From contig JARWIR010000002.1 in NCBI GenBank assembly GCA_029959085.1, positions 42,900,233 through 42,964,232 of the forward strand: a stretch of DNA of 64,000 nt. Direction: 5' to 3'. Under the pieces are notes generated by a model, which did not search any database, was not told where the DNA came from, and saw nothing but the letters and a program-made list of their open reading frames with translations. Below are positions 1 to 11,799 of this stretch, piece after piece; positions within the stretch are counted from its first letter, which is position 1; each line of letters begins with the position of its first letter. The DNA is from Nemophila menziesii (lineage: Eukaryota > Streptophyta > Magnoliopsida > Boraginales > Hydrophyllaceae). The translations under genes were made by a program, and so were the position numbers.

Positions 1-1039
1 AATCCATTTTAATTTACTTAATTTATTGATGTTAGGAATACTTTCCTAATAACAAATGGATAATTTTTTTTATTGCATATGTTGTGAAAACAATATATTA
101 TACATAGGATAATGTAATGCCCATGCAAGTTTCTAGAAAACTTTAGAGTGCATATTCCTTATTTTATAATTTTGATTTCTTTATTTTAACAACTCGTAAT
201 TCTTTTTCTTATTCCAAAGTTAACAAATATAAATATATCCTTTCACTGATTATTTACAGAACTCATATTCATTTTTCTTCTCAGCTTTTCAATTTTGTCC
301 AACCCTTAGGAAAACCAAACACTCATTCTAAGAGTATTAGATAATTTTCATAATAAGTAAAAATTTCTTAACAAAGGATTTAAATAATTTTCTTTTATAG
401 TAGAGATAAAAATAATTGTTATCAAAGAATAGAGGAAGCAATCTACATCTAATTCTATTGATAAAGACAACAAAACAATTAAAATCTATTAGGGTCAATT
501 ACTAATCACTTAGGAAAACTTAAAAATGATGTATAACATGGGTGAATTTAGATTCCAACGGAGATTTTTTGTTTTCTCGTTTAGAAACAATAAATATTAA
601 ATAAGCTTAATATATGACATTATTGATCTTCTGGTAGTAAACTTTATTAACAACAAACTCCATTATTAGGTACATTCTTACTATAAGGTTCAATTATGAG
701 GAGAAGAAGTCAAGAAGACAACAGAAACCCCAAGTCAAAGCAAAATTTGAGCTTAAAACCACTTTGAGAAGTGTAGCGTTTGGTAGATAAATCTTTGCGC
801 CTTAGTGTTTCAGCGACTACAACATTTAAGTTAGAGATATGGACATGATTTCTTTTGATTTAGAGAGATCCTAAAGTCACAGTCCGGAGCTATGATGTAA
901 AATTTATTTCAATTGCTTCCACCGTGGTTCGGAACAAATTCTTGGTAGTAAAACAGGATGGGTCACTTCTAAACCTAATCAAATTCATTATACATCCGCT
1001 CAAAAGGAAGGAGAACGCTCAAGACAGAAGGAAGAGGAG

Positions 1040-2030
1040 AAAACAAGGTTTTGTTTACGAACCCATCGGTTCTAATTAAACCATTTACCGATTGCCTTTG
1101 ATATTAAGATTAACTTAGCTTTACTTTGTCTTTTTAAACATTTTTTTTATCAGTACTTTGTCTTTTAAACATTATTATGTCTCAAGTTTTAATTAGTATT
1201 TTTTAAAATTCATTTTTATTCTTCATTTATGAACCGAACCCTTATTGCTTGAGGATGATATTGTATGAATTTTAGCTTATATTATTGATTGAGTTATTGC
1301 ATTTGAGATATTTATTATATTTAATTAAGTTTTGTTTAATTTATTATCCAATTATCTTATGTGTTTGATTTAATTACTATATGTGCTCTGGCCAAGTAGT
1401 GGGTAGCAATTGTTATTAAAGTAACACCTGAATGGAGGTTCAATTATAGGCCTATTATATAAGCGCATTGTGTGAGGCATTGAACTTAATGATTTTGTCT
1501 ATTAAGTAGTCAAAGGGTTAGGAATATAACTCATCGGATAGCCAGCTGGTGTGTAATGTTGAGCTCTAGGTTACACGAATGGGGAGATAGAATATGGGCT
1601 AATGTGAATACACCCACTCCCCATTATCCATAACAAGATTAATTAGCTATATAAACTATTTCTAGCAACTCCTCAAGTAAGCATCTCCCATTAGTTTATC
1701 CTTTTTAATTTATTTACTTGTTTATATTTATTCGTATTTTAATTATTATTACTTTTACTTTCTTAGTTGGTAAACATTGAAAACCAAATAAAGACTGACC
1801 TATTTGAACTATTAACTGATTTGTTATTTGGATCACAAGCTTCACGCAGTTGTACTAGTTTTAACACCATTAGTTTTAACACCATTAGTCTCACAGACAA
1901 TCTCTCTATTAAATACGATAACCCTACTTATCATTTTACTTGCCTTTGATCCGCTGAGCGTAACCCCAATTACATTAGTGTTTTATTATTTATCACACAC
2001 GTGTCCCCCTCATCTTTTCTATAACCACTA
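1040..2030 (+). repeat. Diverged LTR-like remnant (segment copy 1)
   Basis: The order of landmarks resembles the complete LTRs elsewhere in the window: a region like the A/T-rich R/U5 part, a stretch around 1381-1640 with paired short phrases, then a 3' portion (1700-1860) with TTGGTAAACATTG and ATTTGGATCACAAGCTTCACGCAGTTGT. That portion parallels the TTGGTAAACATTG and TTGGGACAACCGTACACTTGCGGTTGT of the LTR at 26007-27570. No ORF, PBS or second LTR is visible. I infer an old solo LTR of a related gypsy element. A 15-bp direct repeat (TTTTAACACCATTAG) at 1859-1888 is unique to this copy. Confidence 0.3.
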
Positions 2031-3304
2031 AATTCTTATCATTTTGTAACTCAATTATATAGGTGGATCTTTTGTAATCTGTTTACAAGTGTTTGATTAA
2101 TTTTTATTTATTTTGCATTAAGAAAATATAACAATCCAAAAGCTAAGGGGTGTTATTTTATTTGGTAATATTTCGAAAAAATTTATATTTTATTCACTAA
2201 TTATTTTCAGAAAAAACTTTATTAATGAAAGTTTTAACTTTTTAATGGCAGTTATGATATGCAACGAATTTTCTTATATGTTTGTTTTTCGTATTTTCCT
2301 TTAAATTTTAATTAAATTTCTTCAGTTAATATTCATTTTTAATTTATTTAACTCCTCTTTTTACGAAAAATATTGTAGTTTAATTATTGTTAATACTGAT
2401 TATGAGTCAATGATTCAATTTCACCATGTATAGACTATAATAGCTTTTAATGATAGAAATTCGTTGTGTTTTTTATAAATTTATAAAATTTATTTAGTAT
2501 AACTTTGCATCTCATGATTTTTTATTATAAACAATTAACATAATTTTAATTTTTCATTTCTTTTTATCTTAAACTAGCTTCCTTGAGGAAAGGTGGTAAA
2601 TTGAACTAAATATTCTTACAGCATGTCAAGACAAATATATTTCATGTACATTAAAAGTTAAAGCATACCCTTAATATTCATATCTTTATTAGTGTGTATG
2701 TATTGAATTAAAATTGTTAATATATGAATTATTTTACCAAATATATCTAATTAATTTTTTTTATTGAAAGTAAAATAATAAAATAGTGTGTAGTATTACA
2801 AAAAAAGATATATATATTTACTATTACATTGGAGAGTTGTTTAACAAGAAATTATATTAGATTACAGTGGATTACATTAGAGAGTTAATTTGACTTATAA
2901 GACTCAAGAGAACTATAGTGTATTATAGAATTCTCCTAACAATCACTATAAAAACTATTGACCTTCATTCACATCAGTGGATACATCCCATCTCTTGCAT
3001 TTGTGGTTTTATATATCAATGGTTGTGCTTTTTCTTATGATGTATGGAAAGAAAAACAACTTACATCTCATTTGTTGTGCCTCGTCCTTGGGCATGCATT
3101 AGACAAACAAAAAGTAATAGTTATACATAGGAGCCACACCATTATAGCTAATAAAGTTCAATTGAAGGGCCTATCTATAGAAACTGAAGAACAATGTTTC
3201 CAACTGCATTTTTGAATATTAGGTTTGTTGCATTAGGGTAACAATGTATTAAATAGTGACGAGCTAAATGTATTTTATTATAACATGAATATCAAAATAA
3301 TACT

Positions 3305-3401
3305 CTTACTTACAGTGGAGGTGGTTGTTGAGAATGGGGTTGTTGGTTAGCATTGATGTTGAGCATTGTAGCAGGTGGGACAGAATACTCGGGCTCCGAT
3401 C
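3305..3401 (-). other. Possible exon of unknown gene
   Basis: On the - strand an acceptor-like TTCTAAG| precedes about 95 bases that read SEPEYSVPPATML then a Gln/Pro-rich tail (QQPHSQQPPPL). In copy 1 the frame ends in TAA. In copy 3 (35527-35622) the same spot reads CTGAAA|GTAAGA, a plausible donor. It lies downstream of the homeobox relic, but the phase does not continue from it, so it may be a different exon or chance. I do not recognise the sequence. Confidence 0.25.
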
Positions 3402-3404
3402 CTT

Positions 3405-3855
3405 AGAATTTGAAATAAAACCAATATTACTGCCATACTCAATCAAATAATAACACCATTAACCAATCCAAAATCATGAAAAAACTAATAATGTTCAATC
3501 TAATAACCAATATGAAATATGTCAATGGAAGTCAATAATTCTGAATATATTCACTAAGAGTTCGTACATAATAATTGCACTCTCCTAAAATTTCTCAAAG
3601 TAAGGTACCCAACACAACATACTCCACCCTCACGTAATAAAATTTTCTACATTCATCTACTATTATTTGTGTAATTATATTTATAAAGATGTAAATGCAC
3701 TAGATCTTATACCCCCTTAAAGTTTAGAGACTAATGCCACTATCCCTCTCTCCTACCCTTAGTTAATTTTTCTTCTAGGTTAAGTATGAATATGCTTATT
3801 TGATATACCAGTGGAAGTATCTCTCACTACATGTATAACTTCCTTCTATCTTTCC
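3405..3855. repeat. Internal direct repeat, member 1
   Basis: This is repeated at 5355-5825 with clear similarity (for example ACACCATTAACCAATCCAAA and AAGTATGAATATG...TTATTTGATATACCA) but many substitutions. The two members lie downstream of the last homeobox exon and inside its first intron, respectively. The same pair exists in segment copy 3 (about 35630-36075 and 37565-38035), so this duplication is older than the segmental one. Confidence 0.8.
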
Positions 3856-4214
3856 CATACAACCTGCAACTAGGCATAGAATATATATTATCATCCTACA
3901 GTTTTCTAAGTTACCCCATCCAACCAATATCTCCTTGATGGCATATCAAAATAAGACTTTATTATCTTGTGGATAATGGACTGTTACATGTATAATAGAT
4001 AGAATTTTGTGGGCAAGTTTCCAATGCTCCACTTTTTAAAACCTAAATGTCATTTTGGTTGAAAACAGATTATCATATGCGAAAAAACTTAAAAAATACT
4101 TATGAAAGGTTAGAGGCAACAAGTTGATAAATGAAAAATAACTAATTATTAGATAAGGTATTGATTGTTTTCTAGGAGTATGGAGGAAAGAATTTAGTTT
4201 AAGATATATTTTAT

Positions 4215-7200
4215 CTTCATTTGATTACATCTATTTTGAAACCAATACTTATTTTGTAGAGGATGTAATCCTAACTTATAACTCATCTCTTTCCGCTTCT
4301 TGTCATCAGAAAATGGACAATCTATGTAAACACTACACATTATGATTAATAACAATAAATTAACTAAAACAAATACGATAATCAAATAGTTTTAAATAAT
4401 GAGAAATATTTTAAAATTTGTTTTTTCTATAATTTGAGTTATACGCCTAGGTAAATTTATTTATTGAGACGTACTCTTTCATTTCTTGAATTTGTCGTTC
4501 TGTGTGACGATGGTAACGCCCGTTTTGTTGATGAATTTGCCCATGTGTCGAATTTGAATTTGACTACATTGAAAATAACAATAATTAAATAAGTTTAATA
4601 GATTATGTTCATAGAAAAATAAATTATTTACTAATTTCACTCTCAAGATAAAATTTGTTATATAGATAATCTCTTTGATAGAAAATTTCTATTTCATAAA
4701 AGTAAACAAAGAAGATACCCATATATAAGATCATCTAAATATTAAAACTGAAAATGATTTTACCTGCCCAGGCATTACTTCCATAGAGGTTGATGCCAAA
4801 GAGTAATTGTTCGAGTAATTCATGTCATTTTCAGACCCTAACATAGTTGATGTCTCCTTGGGCTCAATATCACTATCATCTAAATTCTTATCTCCCATTA
4901 TCTGAAATTAAAGGAAACTAAAATATGACTTATTTTGCAAAATTTAGTGCAATTTTAGTATTATATAGAATTATATAGCGCAATTAACATGAGATAGTCA
5001 ATAATTTAGTTATTTATAGTACAATTTTTGCATAACAAAGAGACATATAGTTTGGACGTATAATGAATATTATAGGGACTTATAGTGAGATTATTCTGTA
5101 TGGTATAGGAACATATGGTGCAATTATTTTAAATCTAACTTTTTTTGCATAATATAGAGACTTATACTGTAAATTTAGCATAACATTGAAACATATAGTG
5201 CAAATATATTATGTACTACGGGTACATAAAATTTACAAATAAATGATGATGTGTGAAATTATAACACATTTTCTTTTTCATGCTGGCTACTCCTACCTCC
5301 AAATTTTGGACTGTCAGCTCCTTAACAACAAAGCTGATATACCCACCCATCAACTAAATGAATTTGAAATAAAGCCAATATAACTGTCCTACCCAATTAT
5401 ATACTAACACCATTAACCAATCCAAAATCATGACAAAACTAATAATCCTCAACCCAATAACCCAGCATAAAATATATTAATGGAAGTCAACAATTCAGAA
5501 TATATTCACAAAGAGTTTGACCATCTTGGAACACACATAATATTTGCACTCTCATAGAATTCCACAAATTAAGGTACCCAACACACCATACACTACTCTC
5601 CCAAAACAATTAATTATAAATTCATCGATCTTTAATTGTTTAATTAAATTTGTAAAGATGTAAATGCACCAGATCTCATACCCTCTTATAGATTAGAAAC
5701 TAGTTCCAATATCCCCTCTCCTACCCCTAGTTTATTTTCCTTCTAGGTTAAGTATGAATATGTTTATTTGATATACCAAAGGAAGTATCTCTCACTACTT
5801 GTATAGTTTCCTTCTACCTCGTTTCCTTAGCTTCAAATAAAATGGTATATAAATCCTTAAAAATTTTATTAGAATTAATTATGCTATAAATCTCTATAGT
5901 ATTACGAAAATTGTAATATCAATCATTATATTAAGCAAAAAAGTACACCATGTCTTTCTTTTTAATTAATTACACTATAACTCCTTATATAATGAAAATT
6001 AACTATATTTTAGTATAGAAACAAATTCATACTACTAGATTAAATATAACAATCGGGTTTATAAAAATTATTATATATTTTAAACAATGTCAAAATCTAC
6101 TTTTTTAAAGTTTGAAGTTATAGACCTAACTATCAGGTTGTGGGACTTAAGACTCAAACCAACCTGGTCTCCAATATATTTAATTCATTAGTTCCTTTAA
6201 AAATATTCATCTTCATAATTTTTTATTGACAATCTATATCATAGGTTACATATAATATTCCCTCAACTTGATAATATTTATCTAAAAAATAATATGGTCG
6301 ATTAAGACTCTTTTTTGTCACAATTAAGTATACTCAAACGAGACGTGAGCTAAGTAGCATGATTGCTGCCCAAAAAGAAAAAAATATTCTATGACATTTT
6401 ATATAATATAATATTTTATGTATAGCCATATTATAAAAGAAAATTGAATACAAAAGCAACACTTATTTGATCATATAAAAATTCAAAAATAAATTATACA
6501 CTTAAAATTTTTTGTTTTTAACAACCGATAATTAGATAAAAATTAACTATAATTACCAATCTTAGCTAGAAAAATATTTTACCAATAAAAATATTATTGT
6601 TATCTTGATAGCATGCAAAGATCTGAAAAATTTAATATTTGTTTTTTTGTCCCCATGTTTTTTTAAGTGACAAATACACTAAAGGAACAACTATGTACAT
6701 GTAAATATGTTATATATTTAAATTTCAAATTTTTTTCTTCCATAAGGGTTAATTTGATGGTATTTGAATAAAATAAAGTATAAATAAGGAATTTTTAAAT
6801 AACACAACTTGTTTGAAAAAATATAATTTCTTTCACCAACGATAGCTTCTTTTCACAAATAGATCTCAAATTTTTACAACTATACTAACAATCATTGACA
6901 TAAATTTTTGTTCCAGGTTAGTCCTTTTTCTTTAATCTTTCAGATTTTGGTTTTTCATTGTCAATATATTAGAGGATCAGATCGTTAAAAAGGGATAGTT
7001 AAGGGACAGGTTTGAAAAATTTGTAAATATTGTGGCATATGTGGGTAACAAATATACCCATTGTCAAACTAACTGAATGGTAAAAAATAAATAGAATTTA
7101 TGTTAGGACTAAAACCAATACAAAATTTAAAATTAGTTAGGTAATTTTAAATGTTCAAGAACCATTTAATCCAATCTGTGTTTTTTTCATCGAAAATATA

Positions 7201-7783
7201 TCTTTCCTACCATCAAAACACATAATCATTATAAGTACAAACAAATTATGCATAAATATTATTACATAGCCTTTTAAATTTTCTAATTCCAAAAGAAAAA
7301 ATTAAGCTAAGGAAGATACACCAAAATAACCTATTAGATATTGTCCAAAAAACACTGTTAATTTTAACACAACATCAAATCGTAATGTTAATTTAAAATA
7401 AAAAAGTAGATAAAATCAATAAGTGTATATTTTTTTCACTGAATAAATAAAATTGAAAAAAATATCAATTTACAGACTATTATAGAGATAATTATTATTA
7501 AGAACAATCAAACTTATCGACAAATATTTACCTGAAATGTTAGGGTCATCGATCTGGTACAAGCAAAAAGAGAATCGTAATTGGTCTTGAGTGCATAGGG
7601 TTGACTCATACTAGTTAACAAGATATCTAATGATGAAAGAAGAAGATTTTCGTAGTGTAAAAAAAGTGAAAATGAGATCTCTGCAAATGTATTGTGAGAA
7701 TACATGGAGAAGAGTTAACGAAGAAACTTAACCCAAGTAGGGTTTTGTGGAGAAGATAGAAGATTAAGTATCCCCTATATATG
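4215..7783 (-). pseudogene. HD-ZIP IV-type homeobox gene, 5' half only (segment copy 1)
   Basis: HD-ZIP class IV proteins are plant homeodomain/START transcription factors of the epidermis and nucleus. Visible here on the - strand: a TATATAG box at about 7775-7782; a leader exon ending CAG|GTAAAT at 7532; a long intron; a start exon 4764-4901 (ATG at 4898, 45 codons, acceptor TTTCAG, donor GTAAAA); an exon 4475-4563; and an exon 4215-4332. Splicing is in phase throughout. The last two exons encode a homeodomain reading GRYHRHTERQIQEMK, then [32 protein letters not shown]. Family members normally have WFQNRRTQMK, so an Arg in recognition helix 3 is Cys here. The final donor is AAG|AT instead of AAG|GT, and I find no zipper-loop-zipper or START exons downstream. 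I infer a truncated, probably non-functional gene. Confidence 0.72.
5355..5825. repeat. Internal direct repeat, member 2
   Basis: This is the partner of 3405-3855, at an offset of about 1.96 kb. It lies within the inferred intron between the 5'-UTR exon and the start-codon exon of the homeobox relic. No open reading frame is shared between the members. Confidence 0.8.
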
Positions 7784-7899
7784 TTTACCTTTTGGGCCAT
7801 ATTGACTATATTTTTTATTTTAAGATTTGGTATCTTTGGGCCTTATTAGATATATAATAATTTTTCTGGCTATGATATAGACTTTAGTTATACCAAAAT

Positions 7900-10662
7900 G
7901 TAAAGTCCACTACCATTTTATTTGATAGTTTGAAATGAATTGAAATGAACCAGGTAAAACCTTGAGGATAATGTAAAATTTGACCAATTTAACCACATGT
8001 CATTATTTATAACACGGACTCTGACCACACGGTCTATTAATTTTATATGAAATTTTTAAATAACATGGAAAGATATGAAAATATAACTAAAAGATCATAA
8101 TTTTGTCTCAATTTTTACCTTACCTGTTTTATAGTCGGGGAAAAACAAAAAATGGAGAACTTGTAAAATATTTTGTTTATAGAAGTTTTTTTCTAACAAA
8201 AAAACATAAATCACTTGATAATGTACATTGTACATACTACATACAATGTAAGTCTACTTCTTTTTAATTTCTTCAATTTTTAAGTTCAAATAATTTACAG
8301 TAATTTTAACAATGATATATATAAAATAATTATTAATATGTATGGAAGATTGGACCTTAATGAAGAGGGGTTTGCTTACAACAAGATTTAGTATATATAA
8401 TAACCCACTGGTTTTTCTAAAAATAAGTTCTTGTATATACCAAACCCCATGGTCATATCCCTGTATTAATGGATCGAGCGACTCGAACAGACAATTTTCG
8501 CACCTCTAGTAGAAGATATGACCTTTAAAAACTATGGTGCGGTAGATAGCAGTGTGGTCAATCGTTTCAATCATGGTGTAATAGATAATAGGACATGATA
8601 CTGATGTATTATGAAACAAGGGAATGAAATAGTCGTATTTAATTTATTTATTTTGAAATACATATTTCTTATATGATTTGTATTATCAAATAATTTATAA
8701 AATATAAACATTTTATAATTAGTTTATGTTATTGAAACCTAAAGACACACTCATTAATTTGGGGAATATAAGAGGTTTAGGAGTGTCATCTAGCAATCTT
8801 AACCAAATATTCAAGCCTTTGATTCCAAAAATTGTATGGCAGTTTTGTGGAAACCCTCAAAATACCAACAACTCTATCTTTACATAGATCATGCAACCCC
8901 TAACTCTAATCTCACCCATACCTCACTTGATCATAAATACTCTAATATCACACAAAATTTAATAGTTGAATTTCAACAAAAAATAGTAAAAATTGAGTCA
9001 TGGATGATCGTGGGCCTTAGAACCTCTTTCTTCTTCAACTCTTCCCTTTTGGGAGTTAGGGTTATTAAGAACCTTTGTAAAAAAAATTGGATAATTTTAC
9101 GTTTTTGTGATGTTTATAATATGTATTTGATGTTAAGCTTATGACATATAATGTGGGTTTGGTGTGTTATGATGTAGAAGACATGGATGTGTAAGAAATT
9201 AATGCTTTTTTTAAAATAATATATTGTATTTTATATTGATTTATGATGTTTATGGAATGAATTTGATGGTGAAAAGATGTTTTTTAAAAATGATTTTAAT
9301 GATTTTAGATGGATAAAAAATATAATGGTGGGTGATTTAATGCAAATGGGTGAAACTTGAAGAAGGTTCTTTTTGTTTTGGGGATGGTGGAGAGGAAGAA
9401 TATGATTGAGAATATACAGGTTTAATTATTCTTCTTACTTGATTATCCTATTTCCACTACCAAATCCTCCCCTAGATGTATTCAATAGCTATAAAACCCT
9501 ATATATGTTGTAATAATACAAGAAATTTAGAATAAACATATGGGTAATTATAACAAAAACAATCCATGTTTATTTACATGAGAAATCCAAAATTCATCAT
9601 ATTAAGCCATAAGTAATAGTTAGGGTTCATACCCAAGTGTCAAACTAATATATTATTCTTATCATAATGTAAGAAAAGAAAACAAAATAAAGAGAAAATA
9701 TAACTATATAAAAAATTACACTAATTAAAAAATAATGTGCTGTAATAGCTCTTTCATGCTTCTCTTACCCTTACCCCCAACATTTCTATCAAAATTATAA
9801 GTAATAAGATTAAATATTGAAAAACTAGTGTATATATAGCTCTATAAAACGTGTGGCATATGTTGGGCTTCCATAATTGAGTCAAAATTTGTATAATAGA
9901 TTCTTTGTAAATTTGGACACCTTTACGTCTTCACACCGAACCATCTATAATATATTCATTCCTACTACAAAATGATCTACATTTCTTCTCACATTCCAAG
10001 GAATAACTTGAGATAAAGTTTCATGATAAGCATCATTCAAAATTATTTGTTGTAGTTTTTAAAAAATGGTGTAAATATTTTAACAACACTTTTTGTTAAG
10101 TTTCTAGCGAACTTTTTGACTCCTTTTGAATTGACATGAGTTTCTCCTTAAATTTTCAACTTCTTGACCTTATATTTTTTTCTTATATCATCCATGGCCC
10201 TAGGAGATACACACTTAAAACACAAATCACCTCAAAATTATCAAACACAAGTATAAATCAAAGAATAAGCTATGACCTTACCATAACCGGTTCCTCTATA
10301 CTTGCTTAATTCGAATTACCCTTCTTATTTGTTCCTAAAATTGCACACTGCTCACTTAATTTCTTATTAATATCACCCAATACCTTGCTTTGATTCTTCT
10401 TCATATCCCTAAAACTATATAGTGTCTCAGTTCTTTTTGTCATCTGTTTTGACCCTAACTCAAAGGTTTAAACACTCTTGAACTAACCTTTGATTTAAGA
10501 TAAACAAGGTGTTATTTAGGTTACGAAAGGTGTAAGGATGATAATTCTTTATGTGGTTATGATAAACTCTTTCTTGGATGATATGGGTTTAAGAAATTTT
10601 GGAAAAATATCTAGAAAGTTTAGTGTTTATTCTTGGATTCTAGGAGTTTTGGAGTGATTTGG
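7900..10662. other. Intergenic, no gene seen
   Basis: AT-rich sequence with no supportable coding exon, tRNA or repeat pair inside the window. The part after about 8400 is unique to segment copy 1. The open frame at 8836-9144 has low-complexity composition, no recognisable domain and no second copy to compare with, so it is not called. Confidence 0.6.
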
Positions 10663-11493
10663 GTGGGTGAATAGTGTTTATAGGAATGTAGGTAAGTGTT
10701 TGGATATAAATTTATGGAGATTCAATGTATTTTGTATGAGAGTTTGAGGTTTGGAGAAGCTTTAATGGATTTCGGGTGTATTGGGGAAGAAGGAAGCTTA
10801 AGGTTTAATGGTCTTGACCTTCTTTTCTAGGCTTGTCGCAACCTGTGCCGGCATATGCCACCTATAGGGTCGACTTGCGGGTTGCATTCTTCATCCCTTC
10901 TAATCTATCACAAAATATGATACATCACATACCCTGTAGGAATAAATCATGTAACCAAAACAAGTTGGGAAATCATTGGGTGTGATTAATTTCACGGTGA
11001 TAGAGACATACCCTCTCTAGTGCTCTTGAATATAAATATGAACTATTGAGGGGAATACTCTTTGAAAAGTAGAAACCTTTATTATTTTGTAAATGAGTGA
11101 GTATTGATCTAGTTTAGTATCAATTTTGGGTATTTAGTTGTCAATAATAAAATGTTTTGAGGGATACCATCTTCATTTGGTGGTTAATATTGATAGTTGT
11201 CAGATTAACTTTGCTCATATTAGGAGAAAAGAATGTGAAAATTGTGATACCGAATTATAGAACTATATAAGTTTTGTATTGGGTATATATGAGTGGATGA
11301 ATAATGATTTCACAAGAAAAATGATGGACCTCGGAGAATAAGGATAGTTGATCCATATTTCAAGGATAGTAAAGTCATCTCAAATGTGTCAAGTTTGCAA
11401 TAACGAGATAAGTTATACTACGAAGTGAAAAGTTTAAGGTTGTCAACCAATGGTTACTACATATGCTTAGAAAATAATGTAAAAGAAAACAAA

Positions 11494-11770
11494 TATGGGA
11501 TGTACAGGATTCGAATCCTGAAGGTGGAAGAAAGTTAAGAAGGTTGTTGGCCAGGGCTCTATTGTCTCATACATGAGGTCCAAGGTTCGAATCCCGAAGA
11601 TAGAAGAAAGTTAAGAAGGTTGTTGGCCAGGGCTCTATTTCTCATGCATGAGGTCCAATGTTGAAACCCTCCCAGAACACCTAGTTCTGACTTGCAAGGG
11701 GGCATGGTTGGGGAGGCAGTCATATCTCCCGTGGGATTAGTCGGGTGTAAGCTCGAAACCCACGTATCAA
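11494..11770 (+). mobile_element. tRNA-derived SINE with tandemly duplicated head (segment copy 1)
   Basis: It is bounded by a 13-bp direct repeat AAAAGAAAACAAA at 11481-11493 and 11771-11783, which I read as the target-site duplication. Inside, a unit of about 75 bp with an A-box-like TTGGCCAGGGC and a B box GGTTCGAATCCC occurs in two nearly complete copies plus a partial first copy that keeps only a B box (GATTCGAATCC). The 3' body carries CCCGTGGGATTAGTCGGG and ends in ATCAAAAAA, the A-rich end of an RNA polymerase III retroposon. The multimeric head is unusual. The family name is not assigned. Confidence 0.65.
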
Positions 11771-11799
11771 AAAAGAAAACAAAAAAATAAAAAAATAAA

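Noticed and set aside
2958..3215. + strand frame of 85 codons, fairly well kept in segment copy 3
   Set aside because: It starts with TTG, has no recognisable domain, loses the start in copy 3, and conservation equals that of the surrounding duplicated DNA.
8836..9144. + strand frame of 102 codons
   Set aside because: No domain, AT-driven composition, no second copy and no splice or promoter context.
11560..11600. Possible tRNA gene (GGTTCGAATCCC)
   Set aside because: No cloverleaf can be drawn. The box belongs to a SINE with an A-rich end and target duplication.
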